The notes: generated by a model from the letters alone, not told the origin. Positions 29,014-43,000 are shown, counted from the first letter of the stretch. The stretch: DNA of 64,000 nucleotides from Chlorella sorokiniana (GCA_025917655.1 CP084611.1:3968001-4032000), one strand, 5' to 3'. Translations and numbers: made by a program.

Positions 29014-29925
29014 ATGTTGCCTCTTGTGCTGTTGAAGACATCACATGGACATCCTGTGGTGAGGAAAAGGCCAAATCGCTTTCACAGGCCGCCTGCAAGC
29101 CGTTCGCGTTGTGAACTGGCGACCCAGCGCTTTGCTGGCTGACGCTACTGATGGAGACGGGCGTGGGATGCTGGACCTAGAAGCGGTTGGACGAGGTGAC
29201 CCTGCGCGGGGCAGCTGTGCTGCCGCCTGCCGCTCACGACGGCTCGCTCACGCTGCCACCATTTTGCAGCTGGTTGAGCTGAAGAATGGGGAGACCTACA
29301 ATGGCCACATGGTAATGTGCGACACCTGGATGAACATCCACCTGCGTGAGGTCATCTGCACATCCAAGGTGAGCGGCACCGGGGCGCCCGCACCTCCTGC
29401 AGCACCTTCCCTGGCCCACCGCCTCAGCCCGCAGCCACGCCGCATGCGGTGCTGCACAGGCGACGTTCAGCAGCTGACGCACCTCTTCCTCCCCCTTTCC
29501 TCCCTTTGGTGCAGGATGGCGACCGCTTCTGGCGCATGCCGGAGGCCTACGTCCGCGGCAACACCATCAAGTACCTGCGCGTGCCTGACGAGGTGCTGGA
29601 CAAGGCCAAGGAGGCGGACTTCAGGCGGGACGGTGGGTGCCAGGCTGGCGCCACGCATGACTGGGTGGTGCACAAAGCATGCGGAGTGATCTCCATGAAA
29701 GAGGGTGGTTGGGCGGCTGGCCGAGGGATTGCTGCAGCAACTAATTTCCCACACCGGGTTGACCGCTGCTGTCCTGCGTGCAGAGAAGAGGCCAGCGGGC
29801 GGTGGCGCGGCCGCGGCGGCAGAGGCGGCGGCAGGGGCGGCGTTGGCAGAGAAGGCGGCAGGGGACGGGGCGAGGGCGGCCGCGGCGGCAGGGGCGAGGG
29901 CGGCGGCAGGGGTGGCCGAAGCTGA
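29014..29925 (+). CDS. LSM4: U6 snRNA-associated Sm-like protein LSm4
   Basis: LSm ring subunit: LSm2-8 binds the U6 snRNA 3' end in the nucleus, LSm1-7 acts in cytoplasmic mRNA decay. Exons: 29014-29058 ([15 protein letters not shown]), 29270-29368, 29515-29632, 29784-29925. Sm1 motif is [20 protein letters not shown] with NIHLREV. Sm2 is [20 protein letters not shown], including the RGN uridine-binding triad. The C-terminal tail is RGG-rich, as in other LSm4 proteins, ending GGRGGRS. To reach that RGG frame, a frame change is needed near 29810 in a GC-rich stretch; without it the tail would be Ala-rich. The tiny first exon was placed by its match to the conserved LSm4 N-terminus. Convergent with the Rab gene, 268 bp away. 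Confidence 0.93.
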
Positions 29926-30193
29926 GGGCCTTCCCCAATTTTGCGACTGCATGACCCGGATCTGACCGTGTCCTTCTGTTTTGCTTTATTTGCCTGCCCA
30001 TTTCCCTTCTGTCTGCTGCTTCAATGCAAGACCACACTGCTCTCAACTCAACCCAGCACTGTGTAGCAATGCCGTTGCAGGATGACGCTTATCACTGCAA
30101 TCTGACTGCTGAGGAGCGTTTACAAGAAGGCAGGCAGGGACTATCGCAACTGGTTGGCCACTGTGATGTCCGGCAGGCACACGCGCAAACTGC

Positions 30194-31613
<1,420 letters not shown>

Positions 31614-32069
31614 CGTCACAATCAATCAGCATCAGACCAGCCTGCACACATACAAGCCTACACCCGCATACTTCAGTGATGAATGCCAGCATCGCTGTTC
31701 GGGCTTGTTTGTGCCACGCTGCCGCCAACCCCGCCTGCAGCAAAGTTGCCTGATTGCTTGTCGAGTGGACCTGTCATGTGTAAAAGACGCACCTATGCAC
31801 CAGATCGACCGCTTCTTGGACAGGTTGCAGCGAGAAAGGGGTGGGCTGCAAACTTCATAAGGGTTGCACACTGCGTTGGTCACTGTGCGACGCAATGAAC
31901 GCGCCGTGCACCGTGAGCATAACCAAGAGTTCCTCAGAGCACCAGCTTCCCCCTTCCACGTCGGCCCCCACGGTTGGAGCTCCATGGAGCAGAGCCACGT
32001 CGGAGTGTTTTCGCAACCACAACTTTGCGGCTGATTCGTGGGACCCTAGGCAGTCTTCTACAACTTTCA
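31614..32069. other. Divergent spacer, Rab / GAF-like gene
   Basis: About 455 bp of lower GC content between two divergent start codons. No exon, repeat or RNA gene recognised; presumed promoters. Confidence 0.5.
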
Positions 32070-35000
32070 ATGGTTGCTCAGCATTGGGCCGCTACGCTTG
32101 CCAGCGCCCTAGTCACGAGAGGGCCGCTGTTTCCCATTGCCAAGGAGGGCCTGGAAGCGGCGTTCCCAGATCGCACAGAGTTCATAGTGTGGGTTGGTTA
32201 CCAGAATTTGTGTTGAGCCTGGCCGCAGCGGCCGTTGTATGCAACTCCTGCCTCCCTGCCTCTCATCTCTCTGCCTGGGCCTCATTCACCGTGGTGCAGG
32301 TTCTGTCTCGCCAATGGTGATGCTGCAGAGACGCTGCAGGGACACGCGCTCGAGGCCTTCACGGTTTTTGAGCGCGGCAGACCTGCAGACACAGTGTCCC
32401 CTGCTGGGCCGGGCATCTCCAGCGCCCTGATCCGCCAAGTCCAGAGTCAAGACGTCTTAGTATTGACAGCAAGGTTTGTTCAGGCTCTCCTCCCCGGAGT
32501 GGGGCACCTAGAAAGGGCCTTGTGCACAAGGTTCCGTTTGGGAACAGCCCACACCCGACCTGTCACTCGTTTCCTGCCTGACCTGCACACTCCTGTTCAG
32601 TGACGACAACCCAGAATGGCAGGAGCTGCGGCGGTGGCGGCATGCGGACTGGCTGGTGGCGGCGCCCCTGTGCGCCAGGGCGTGGCCCTCGCGCGGCGGC
32701 GGCGTGAGCTGCCGCAGCACTGCGTGCTTGGCGCGCTGCTGGTGGCTGGACGGGGCGAGCAGCCGGCTGTGGATGCCGGCTGGGTGCGGCGCTGGGCATT
32801 GGAGATGGGGGAGCAGGTCAGCCATGCATCCATACAGGTGCGTGTTGGCGGCTGCCTGCCGCCCTGGCTCTATCATTGATCTTTGATCGGCCCGCTATCA
32901 GGGCATGGTCAGAAGCAGCAAGCAGTTCAGGTCATCGTCCAGCCCAGGCTGCGGAAGCGGAAGGTGCCGTCTGTCCCTTACTGCATGGAAGTTGCCTGCT
33001 GCGCCAGCCGGGCCCCGGAGTCCTCGCCGTCCACGGCCACGCCCATGACTCGCGCTGTCTGCCCCCTCCCCCACCCGCCCCAGCTCATGGAGTGCTCCCT
33101 GGAGGTGCTGGGCGCCCTGTTCCCGCCCCGCGTGCTGGAAAAGCTGGTGCTCAATGCCGCCAGCAAGGCGGGCGCATGGACCTGGCCACGGTGCTGCGTG
33201 ACGCGCTGGCAGAAGCGACCTCCGCCCCGCCCCGCCCCCCAGCAGCGCCGACTCAAGCGCTGCTGGCGTGGGCAGCGCCAGCGTCAGCGCCAGCGGCACC
33301 GCCCCAAACAGCGCCCGCAGCTCGCAGGAGGACGGCCGCCGCGGCCTCCCTCCGCGCTTCCCGACGGCGGGTTCGCCGGGTCGCCGGCGCACCGCCAGGT
33401 CAGCGTGGGTGCGGCAGCGGCGGCGGGCGTGCTGTCCCCGTTTGCCGAGCAGTCTGCGCTGCGCTCCCCCGGAGCCCCCGCTCCCCCTCCAGCGCCAGCG
33501 AGGCCACCCCGCAGCTGGCGAGCGGCCCGCTGCCGCCGTCAACCGCCGCGCTGCTGAGCCAGGCGTCGCGGGGCAGCACCGCCTCGGCCATACTGCGCCA
33601 GGTCAGCCTGCACAGCGACGTGTCCCGCCTCTTCTCCGAGTCCGCGCCTGCCTCGCCGCAGAAGTGGGAAGGTGCGGCTGCAGGGGTGTGGGTGGGGCTG
33701 GGCTGGCTGCAGGGCATTGCTGTGCATGATGAAGGGTCCGACTTTGCGCTCATCCGCAGGCCGCACAACATGTGGTCGCCCCAGGGGGCAGCAGCTGCCC
33801 TGCGAGCCTCCTGCCACCGCTGTTGGTCCAGCTAGTCCCCCTTGCCCCTCCGCCGCTGCAGTGGAGGGGTATGAAGACATCCTTGAGGAGGACCAGCACA
33901 GCACGCTGAGCTCTCGCGCCTCGCTGGTGCTGGACGGCGCAGCCCCAGCGCCCCCAAAGGACACAGCCCACAGCAGGAGGCGGCGGCGGGGCTGGTGGCG
34001 GGAGGCGATGGTGAGGCGGCGAGGGAGGCGGCTGCGGGAGCCCCGCCGCACGAGGCGCTGGCGGCTGTGGCAACGGCTGGGGAGGAGGGCAAGCCGCTGC
34101 TGGGCCCGGGCAAGACTGCCCCGCCGCCCGCTGCCCCGGGCGCCGCTACAGCCAGCGGCTTGTGTGGAAACGGCGATAAGCCGAGCGCCAGCTCCACACC
34201 CTTTGCCACGCCGCCCGCCGCCAGCCTCGCATCCACGCGCTCTGCTGCCAGCGAGGCGGCGGCGCTGCGCACGCTGCGGCCGCTGTGCACCAGGACCGGG
34301 ACCTCACCTTTGCCAGCCCCTCGCTGGAGGCGGGTACAGGTGCGTGGTGGGCGGGGTTCAGTGAGTGGCTGGATGGGGTGAGTTCCCTGAGCCTGAGGCC
34401 GGGCAGTGCGGCATGCCGCACATCAATCAGGGCTTCGCTGGAAGTTTTGCTTGGGACGGACGCTGGGGGCAGCAGCGGCGCAGTCTCCCCCTCTTCACGC
34501 ACGTTGACCCCGCGTGTGCTGGCCAACCCCCTCGCAGGGCCTGGGTGTGGCCCCACCTGCATCGCAGCGACGCGCTACTGGGAGCGGTGCACTGGGGGTG
34601 GCCGCCTCGCTGGCAGCCCGCCTGGCCCTGCTGCGCTGCGCGCCGCTGCCCGCCCTGCTGTGCCTGGCGGGGGTGGTGCTGACGGCGGCACCCTGCCTGG
34701 CGGCCACGCTGCGCCCCAGCTGGTGGGCCCGCCGCCGCACAGCCGCCCTAGCAGCGCTGCGCCTGCTGGCCACCGTGCTGCTGGCGGCGCAGCTGGTGGC
34801 GGTGGCGCAAGGCGGGGCGGCGGGAGTGGCCAGCCAACAGCTGACCTGGCTGGAGGCTGTGCTGGGGCGCAGCGGCGCGGCCGCGCTGTGTCTGCTGCCC
34901 ATGAGGTGAAGCAACCAAGCCGTGCTGGCTGGCAGAGCGCTGCTGCAGGCTTGTGCAGCGTGTCTTCAGCAGAGAGGTGCAGGGGTTGAGTTTTTGCTGT

Positions 35001-35376
35001 GCAGCGCACCTCCCCTGCCTCTTCCCATGCCTCACCAGCACCGCTTCAAACGCCCCCGCTCGCAGGCTGCCCCTGTCCTTTTCCCTCCACCTGCCCCTCC
35101 ACCTTCTTTGCCTATGGGTCGTCACCGCCGCCGCCAGCCTGGCCCACATGCACGGAGGCGGCGCCGCGCCGGGCGACGTCACTGCCCCGCTGCCCCCTGC
35201 CCGTGGCCCTGCTGGCGCAGCTCGCAGCCGGCTTCCTCCTCTCCTCCTGGCTGGTCTACCGCCGAGAGCAGCACCTGCGCGCCCGCTTCCTGGGCAGCAG
35301 GCAGGCGGCGGCGTGCCTTGCGGGGGCCAGGCAGGGCCACAAGCCCTCATCCCTCGCGTCCGGAAGTGAACTCTAA
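32070..35376 (+). CDS. Uncharacterised algal protein: GAF-like domain plus multi-TM region
   Basis: I do not know the function. Exon 1 (32070-32188, MVAQHWAATLASALVTRG) and exon 2 (from 32300) join to EFIVFCLANGDAAETLQGH. A third exon (from about 32600) holds VVAAP/VALARRRRELPQHC and VLGALLVAGRGEQP followed by WVRRWALEMGEQVSHASIQ. The order of beta strands and closing helix looks like a GAF domain (inference). Then come RLRKRKVPSVPYCMEVACC and LMECSLEVLGALFPPRVLEKL, a Ser/Pro/Ala-rich linker, VEGYEDILEEDQH, HQDRDLTFASPSLEAG, and from about 34530 several hydrophobic helices (LPALLCLAGVVLTAAPCLA, ALRLLATVLLAAQLVAVA). The last exon has AGFLLSSWLVYRREQHLRARF and ends ASGSEL. At least five frame breaks are needed (near 32670, 32905, 33175, 33980, 34560). 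The exon map is approximate. Confidence 0.5.
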
Positions 35377-36305
35377 AGGCATGCCTGCCTGGCTGCCTGG
35401 TGATGCTCGCACCGGCAGCATACCCTTCCTTACCTTGCGTTCACCACACCTTTGCCAAGGCATGGTTTGGCCCCAGGGATGGGCTGCAAGGGCCGCAACG
35501 GCCGTTGATGTGCCAGCAGCATCCCTCTTGCGCCTTGCGCAATGCTTTTTCCAAGCCCTTTCAGTCATCAGTCCCCTGCTCTAGCACCCACTTGGCAAGT
35601 CGATTCGCACTTGCATTCAGCTCATGTCTTTCATGTCATTCACAGTCCTTTCACATCACAATAAATCCCTTCACCTCACCACAAGCGGAGGGTGCCATTT
35701 CCCACAGTTCCCGCTGTCTAAGCCACATGCAGGGCTTGGCTGGTTGATTCTTTTTCATGTGCAGCTCGCCCCATCAGTTTTTCATTGGCCGCTCGACTAT
35801 GGTCGTTCTTTGATTATATGTGTGTGTCCGTCCCATGTCACATGATCAACCTTCACTGCAGCCTTTTGCTGCTTCTTCATGTCACAACAACCATTTTGTC
35901 TTGCAGGTTACCCACGTCTTGACCCCCCTTCCCTTTGAACGAACCCAACATTGCCTGCCACAAGAGAACGTAGAAGCTTCCGTCTGCTTGTTTTGAAGTT
36001 TGAAGTGTACAGACCCCGTGTCAGAACGTTGGTCAAACGTAATTAATTATCATCAAAAGTGTAAAGCAAAGCACAGGAGAACAGTTACGACAGTATCGGT
36101 AAGTGAGAAACAGGAAGGCGAACGAAAACGTTGAAGCGAACGAAGCCAACAGGTGCCCCGAGCAGCAAGGCGGCGTTGTGCAATCTGCCCACACCTGACG
36201 GCAGTGCTGCTACTTCCAGCATTTCTTTGCGCCAGGAATGTTTCGCAGGCAGCCTGGCACCCAGCAGCACGTTGTGGCACTCGTCCGAGCGCGCAGCGCA
36301 CGCCG
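35377..36305. other. Convergent intergenic region
   Basis: About 930 bp of relatively AT-rich sequence (notably 35580-36060) between the GAF-like gene and the histone-fold gene. It should contain both 3' UTRs. I found no conserved exon, RNA gene or repeat. Confidence 0.5.
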
Positions 36306-36805
36306 CTACGACATCTTTGCCAGCAGCGCTGCCGCCTTGACTGTCTGCGGAATGACGTCGGCAAGGAAGTCGAGCGGCTCCGCCTCCGCCACCACTGCCG
36401 CCACGTCGCCGTAATCGAGCGAGGCGTCGCGCCCGCGGCCTGCATGCGTGCCGCTGCCCGCCCCACCAGCGCCGCCACAAACAGCTCCGTGGCCTTGGCC
36501 ACTGCAAAGCACGCCTCGGTGGAGATGGACTTGATTTCTGGATCGTCCTTCAGCAAGTTCTTCACACGATTCACGCTGATGGCCTGCATGCAACAGGCAG
36601 CCAAGGCGTTCAACACGAAAGCCGAGCGAAAGCGCCGGCGGCAGCTGACGCCAGCAAGCAGCTTGAGCCAGGGCTCCTGGCGCAAGTACCCCCTGTGCTG
36701 ATCCAAACTGAACGTGCCCACGTGCTGGCTGCTCACCAACGCCGTGGGGCCTTTATGCGAGGGGCTGGCGACATCGCTGACAGTGGGGCTGACAATGTCG
36801 CCCAT
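36306..36805 (-). CDS. Histone-fold protein, Pol epsilon small subunit / CHRAC-15 type (NF-YC family)
   Basis: Two exons: 36805-36737 (MGDIVSPTVSDV...GPTAL) and 36583-36306. The second encodes a single histone fold: ISVNRVKNLLKDDPEIKSIS (helix 1/loop), TEACFAVAKATELFVAALVG (long helix 2), then LDYGDVAAVVAEAEPLDFLADVIP (helix 3 and C-terminal helix). AKATELF and YxDxAxxV...FLxDxxP are the hallmarks of CHRAC1/POLE4/Dpb3-type subunits. These dimerise with an NF-YB-like partner in DNA polymerase epsilon or ISWI remodelling complexes. Which of the two this is cannot be decided from sequence. One base is missing near 36432, between QAAG and RDASLDY. About 230 bp separate it from the divergent RINGv gene. 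Confidence 0.85.
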
Positions 36806-37034
36806 CGTTTACCGTTCACAAGGACACCCGCAAGCCTGAATCGTGCATTTAATCGTGAGAAAGGTTCCTACAGCGCTTGCAGATGTACTGCATGCGGGAC
36901 ACGGAGAGCTCGAGGGTCGCTCTAAGCCAATTGAAGGGCTCTACCGGGTTCTCCTACCAATTAACGACTTCTCGTCCACTGCAAACCTGAGGTGGAGTGC
37001 CAGGAGGTTGCGGCAGCTCTCCTAGCAGGGCACC
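36806..37034. promoter_or_regulatory. Compact divergent promoter, histone-fold / RINGv genes
   Basis: 229 bp between the two start codons of divergently transcribed genes. Moderately AT-rich near 36840-36970, no clear TATA box. Confidence 0.45.
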
Positions 37035-38979
37035 ATGGCAGGCTCAGAGGTTCAGGACAAGGCCAAGAGCGTGCGTACCTCCTACATCAACGCAGTTAGT
37101 GCCAGTGCAGTAGAAAGGAGCGCACCTAGCAACACGAGCAGCGAGGTGAGATGCCGGGCGCGCCCTGCGGCATGGTGCTCAAGCAAGGGTCTTCCGGCCG
37201 CTCGATACTGCTTTCCCCGGTCAGCTCGACTGCATATGATTTACAGAGTGAGGGACCGGGTGCGCAAAGGAAGCCCGGGCCGCGTACCCATCTCCAGTCG
37301 TGGGAGGGGCACTTGGAGAGGCTGAAGCGCCCGACTGCGGCCCCCTCCACTGCAGGACTTCCCAGTCTGCTGGATTTGTTTGGACAGCAGCGGACCCCTC
37401 ATCCTGCCCTGCCGTTGCCCCAGGCAAGCTCCTACTGCTTGCGCCTCGCACCAGCGGCGGCAGGCAGTCCAGTGTGCTGTGCTGTTTTCTCACGCTGCTT
37501 GCTTGTTACAACATGCAGGTCGGCACACCCTAGATGCCTGGCGCGATGGCAGCTGCAGTCAGCGGGGACAAGGTGAGGTGCCCAAGTGCCGGTGGCGAGA
37601 TTCTTGCGGCCGTTGTGGCCGTGCCGCTATGCTGCCAGCAGGCGCCGATATTCTCGTGCCAGGGCGTGCGCTGTTTGCTGTGCAGCTCAAGGCGCTGATG
37701 CCGCCGCCCTCTGCGTGTGTCGCCTTGCATTTCTGAGGCGCATGGCTGCATGGCGGCCCCCTTTGCCTTGACCAGGAAGGAGACGCACTGCGAGTTTTGT
37801 GACGCGGCGCTGCCCGATTGGAAGGGCACCCTCACACCACAGTGCGGCGCCAACGCCCGGCAGTGATGAACGTGAACTTTGACGGCCGCACCTACAGCTT
37901 TGAGGTGGGCGGGTGGGTGCGTGAAGGAGGTCAATTGGGGCGGCGGGATGGGGTGGGTGGGTTGTGTGGGTCGGGGATTGTGGCGACAGAGCGGTGTGGC
38001 CGGTGGGGCTGCCCGCGGCTCCGTGACAATCGCTGTGCCTGTTCTCAAACGTCCCTGTTCTTCCGCCACACTGCACCTGGCTGCATGTCTGCGGTTTGCC
38101 GCCGAGGCGTGTGCCTGCGCTGCGTGTCGGCGCTGCCGCTCCGCCGCACGTGCAGGTGAAGCCTGGGCCCGAGGGCTACCGCCAGTTCACGGAGGCCATC
38201 CGCCGCGCCTTCAACCTGCCTGACGACTCGGAGCTCAACATCACCTTCACCTGCGACGAGCCGACCACAGGTAGTGCAGGCGCAGTGGCTGCGTGGGGGA
38301 TTGGGGCGGCGGCAGGGGCGGCGACGGCGGCGGTGTGGGCCCGGCGGCATGTGCTGAGCCCGCCGAGCCTGCCCCGCTGCTGGCGCCCGACCTGCATGGA
38401 ACGTGTGCGGACCGCGCACCGGCACTCACAGCGCCGGCCCCGCCGCGCCTCCCTGTTCCTGCCGCCGTAGACAACGGGTCGCTGCTGACGCTGCAAGGGT
38501 CGGGCGCGTACGATGCGGCGGTGCACTGTGCCTCGGTCAGCGCCGCCCGCCGCCTCACGTCGCCTGCAGTCTCGCGCACCGTCTCCACCACAGAAGGTGC
38601 GCCCCGTGCTAAGCCTGCTTGGCGGCTGGCCTGGCGGCTCCTGCAACGAGCGTGTGTGCCCTGTGTGTGCTTCTTGGGCAGGGGGTGCGCCGGCTGACTC
38701 GGCTGTGCTGCCTGCCTGCTCCGCCCGGCTGCTCCTGGCTGCAGAGTACGTGAGCTCGCTGCCCGGCACCCCCATGGCCACCAGCCCCATGGGCGGCGCG
38801 GCTGCCGCCTCCCGGAGGGCGTGTCCCCAGAGGGCAGCGGCGCCGTTGACGGCGGGCCCGGCGGCGCCAACAAGCGGCGGCTGTCGGGCAGCCTGCGCCG
38901 CCTGCGCAGCGCGCTCCAAGACTTTGCTGCCTCGCTGTCCGCCAGCAACGGTGCCGTCGCAGGCGGGGCGCGCCCCTGA
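37035..38979 (+). CDS. RINGv (MARCH-type) zinc-finger protein with PB1-like domain
   Basis: Probable E3 ubiquitin ligase (inference from the RINGv fold). Exons: 37035-37145, 37355-37423, 37519-37572, 37776-37904, 38155-38270, 38471-38596, 38745-38979. Joined exons 2-4 give the RINGv C4HC3 pattern: CWICLDSSGPLILPCRCPR, HPRCLARWQLQ, then CEFCDAAL. Exons 4-6 encode a PB1-like domain, MNVNFDGRTYSFEV, KPGPEGYRQFTEAIRRAF, LPDDSELNITFTCDEP, LLTLQGSGAYDAAVHCASV. The C-terminus is Ser/Gly/Arg-rich with LSGSLRRLRSALQDFAASLS. No transmembrane helix is seen, unlike most MARCH proteins. Intron 2 starts with GC (CCAGGCAAGC). Frame breaks: one base missing near 37855 (before VMNVNF) and one near 38815. Confidence 0.82.
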
Positions 38980-40004
38980 AGCCTGGCAAGCAACGTGCCG
39001 TGTGCGAGCCGCCTGGCCTGTACTCACCATGCGCTGCCAGCCTTCGGGCAAGCTGAACGTCAGCGGCGCTTCGCTGCGCCAGCAGGCTTTGCAGTCGCGC
39101 CCGCAACAGCCCCATCATGCAGACCGACTTTCTTTCCTGTCCACCTGGCTGCATCATGCAGCCCATCACCAAACCCTGAGGGAGGACCCCTCACCGATTT
39201 TCGGACAGGCCAGTCCACCAGTTTGGCCTGTATTGCTGCATAGCCCTGCTCCATTCTCTTTACCCCCTTTTTGATGGCGTACAGCGGCCTTTGCTCCGCC
39301 CACAGCAAGTCGGTGCCTGTGAGGTTGCTGTCTTGCCTAAACAGGCTGGCACCCACTCTGCTGCCAGCTCGCTTCCGCTGCCCTCCTCCCCCGCTTGTGC
39401 ATCCCTGTTTGCTCCTGGGGCCAGTTTCCGCCGCTCAATGCAGCAACGGAGCGCCCTACTGCCTGGGCAGCACCCTGCATTGACGGCACACGTGTTTATT
39501 TCCTAGCTGTGTACCATTGCTGTGTCTTCCTCCGCCTGTACAGCGACTCTTTCGTAAGCATCCTGCGCTGACCCCGCCGTGGCCCATGCCTGGTGCTCCA
39601 TGCTCAGTGCAGGTGCCGAACTTTCCTGCCACGTCCTTGCTGAACCTGGGTACTCCTTCATTCATCCTGGGCATCCTCTCTTTCCCAATTGCTGATCACA
39701 GTGCATTTAAGGCATGCCTCGCAGTGAGGACACCGTGGACTATCAGGCTGCTATCAAGGGTGCAGCGGCGGGCTCTGTTTGCAATTAATGCAGCAGCCGT
39801 TCGCCCCGGGCAAGTTTTCTGGGTTCAAACATGCTCCTAGGCTCAGGGGGAGCGAAAGGCAGGCCATGAACGAGTGTCACACGCGTTTAAGTTGGATCAA
39901 TACAGCGCGAATGTACTGCGGTTTCCCGTAGTGATCTAACAACTTCCCCCATCTGCCTGCACTTCCGCTGATTTAATCGTCACCACTTGCTGGGATAGCA
40001 TGGA
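38980..40004 (+). other. Intergenic region between RINGv and FHA-PHD genes
   Basis: About 1 kb, lower in GC than the genes, head-to-tail orientation. Holds the RINGv 3' UTR and the FHA-PHD promoter. Several open frames exist but none has a recognisable motif, matching splice sites or exon-like composition. Confidence 0.5.
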
Positions 40005-43000
40005 ATGATGCCGAGCGAGGAAGTTCACTATGGCAAGCTCATCATTGCGGGCAAAGAAGGCTGCGCAGACATCGAGTATCCCTTAACCCAGCTATGCACG
40101 ACTATTGGGAGGTCCGCATGGGGGAAACATGCCGGGCCAGGGACAGCCCGGCCGACAGCTGCTGGCTGTCAGCCAGGAATCGCACCGCTGTGTCTCCTGC
40201 GGTCACAGAGAACAGGACCAGTACACAACTATCGACGAACGCCCCAACAAAGGGGGCATTGCCGTGGAGATTGCCACTTGCGGCGGAGTCGGCGCCCGGC
40301 CTTGACAGCTACTCTGTGTCTGCCGCCTCTGCTGCCTGCAGGGACCACAGCTGCGACATTCGCATTGTCAACAAGGAGATATCGCGCAAGCATGCCGAGG
40401 TGTATGTGGAGGACAGTGGCGCGGTGCGTGCCAGCCCCATGCTCGCACGCATGTGTTTTCCCTGCCCAACCCAGTGGTCCCACTTGCCCTGCACGACTCG
40501 AGACACCCCCTGCTACTACCTGCAGGTCTTCATCTCCTCGATGGGCCGCGAGCCAGTGGTGGTCAACGGCGCTGCGGTGACCTCACCGCAGGAGCTGGCC
40601 ACCGGCGACAAGATTGAGGTACTGCTGGAGAACCGCTCCCGCGTCTTCTACTTCCAAGGCGACGATGAGACTGTGCAGATCAGGATGCCCGCGCGACAGC
40701 CCCTCGCCAATGCCAACACGCCGCTGGCAGCCGTGGCGCAAGGCGGCAAGGCGGCGACCAAGGGGCCAGCGCAGCCGCCGCCCCCGCCGCCCCCCCCGCC
40801 CCCTGGAGCCTTCCGCGCTGGTCGACCAGCCGTGGCTGCTGCAGCACCAGCACCGGCGCCGATACCGCCAAGGGCCCCAGCTGCTCGGCTTCCTGCAGTC
40901 CCGTCCGCCATGCCGGCCGACCTGCAGGCCGCCATCAAGGTGTGGCGAATCCCTGCTTTCCATTTGTGGCACATGCCGGCAAACCTGACAACGTGAAGCC
41001 AGCAAGGTGTGCAAGTGCCTCACCCGTTGCTCTGCGCTATTTGCAATGGCCCCCATGCAGGCAGGCATTCAGCTGAAGAAGGTGAAGCCGGCCTTGGAGA
41101 AGCCGGAGGCACCCCCATCAGAGCCTGGCGGCGCCCCCTTTGTGCCCAACCCTGCCGACCTGCTCAAGCTGAAGGCAGGCCTGCGCAAGACGGCAGCCCC
41201 AGAGATTCCTGAACCGTTGGTGGAGGCGTCAGCCCAGGACGCGGCTGCTGCGCAGGCGCCGCCCCAGGAAAACGCTGTGCCGCAGGCGCAGCCAGCCAAT
41301 GGGTCAGGCGGAGCGGCTGTTCTGCAGGAGGCGCAGCCAATGGACACGGATGCGCCAGCTCTGGTTGGGGAGCCAGCAATCGTGGGGCCTGCTGCCGACG
41401 AGCAACCAGCACCTGGGCAAACTGTCTGTGCAGAGCAGCCTGCAACTGCTGAGGAGGCATGGGACGAGCCTGTCGCCGCTCAGCGCTCCGTCGCCGAGGC
41501 GTGCGCCGCCGCACAGCCCTCCGTCGCCGAGCCAGCGGCGTCTGAGGTGCTGCGCAAGCGCAAGAGCGTGCGGTTTCAGGTGGAGCAGGGGGCGGCGGCA
41601 CGGGTGGCGGGCACGCCTGAGGGCGCGGCCCGTGACGCCACCATCACCATCCGCCTGCGCAAGGGCGACGTGGAGCAGGTGAGGAGGGGAACAGGGCGCC
41701 CCCGCTCGAGAAGCCAGCAGCACGCGTGGCCGCGCTTTGCCGAGAGGGGCTTTGTGCTCGGCCGATGCAGGCTAGCTGCCACCCCCACCCCCACCCCTTC
41801 CCCCGCACCCCCTCCCCCAGATCATCAACGTGGATGACAACACCGTGGCCTTTGCCCAGTGGGGCCTGGGCACCCAGGGCGACCTGGAGGATCTGCCAGA
41901 CACGGTGGTGTCCAAGCGCTCGCGGCACTCTGCAGCGCCGCCACCCAGCGCCGGCAAGACGCCCAGTGAGAGGGGGGGCGCGCGTGCGCGGGGGGATGGT
42001 GCGGGGTTGGGGCTGCTGCCTGGCTGCAGAGGCAGATCTGCCGGGTGTCCCTCTCACAGGCCCTCCTGCGCTCCCCGCCTCGCAGTCCGCAGCGCCCTGC
42101 GCGAGCTGCTGGCAGCCGCATCACCCGCCATTAGCAGCGGCGCTGCGGCCACACCAGGGGCACTGGGCCCGCCAGCCCCGGCGCCCACCCCTGCCACTGG
42201 CGCTGCCGCTCAGCGGGCTGGGGTGGCGCCGCCGCTGGGTGGGTTGAAGCTGTGGACGCGTCTGACCTGGCTGCCAAGCTGGCGGAGATGGTGGACCAGG
42301 CGGACGTGACTGTGGAGGTGCCGGCGGTGAGCCTGCTGGGCAACGGCTGGGCAGTGTGCCTGCCCGGACGTCATCCCTGGAAGCCGGTTGCATCCTGGAT
42401 GTGGGCTGCACTCGGCTGCTGCTTGGGTGCCAAGCCTTGAACAACTGCTGCCGGACTTTTACAACAGCACACCATGCCTGGGCCTGGCGCAGGACTTTTT
42501 CTCACCAGCTGCCGCTGGCAAGGAGGCGCTGCGGGTGGTGCTCACCCCAAAGTCCAAGGCCCACACGCCAGCTGCATCCGCCGCACAGGACGGCGGCCCC
42601 GCCTCCGCCGTCCAAAGCGTGCCCCGCACGGCTGGCCGCTCCCGCCTGTCGCAGGTGGGGTTGGCTACGGACAGGGTTGAACCCTTCAGTCGGCAAGAAG
42701 GAAGCATCGCACGAATGCCACTCGCCTGACACGATCGCGCGCCATCCCCCATGCTTGGTGCAGGCTGGCGCAGCTTTTGCACCTGCAAGCGTCGCACGCC
42801 GTGCAGCTGCTGGGGCGACGGAGGTGCCAGAGGAGGGCCCAGAGGCGGGCACTCCGGCCGCCCTGCTGCCCCAGGCCTCTGCCAGAAAGGCACTGCCCTC
42901 AGCCAGCCTCCGCCGCTCGCTGAGCCGCACCCCCGGCGCCAGGGTCGTCATCGTGGAGCGCTCCACCCCCGCCTCGGCTCGCACGGCCAGCGCCCCCAAG

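Noticed and set aside
33050-33180. Guanylate/adenylate cyclase linker in the GAF-like gene
   Set aside because: LGALFPPRVLEKL recalls linkers before algal cyclases, but no cyclase catalytic domain follows.
39271-39840. Possible small genes between the RINGv and FHA-PHD genes
   Set aside because: Open frames lack motifs, plausible splice sites and GC3-rich composition; treated as UTR/promoter.
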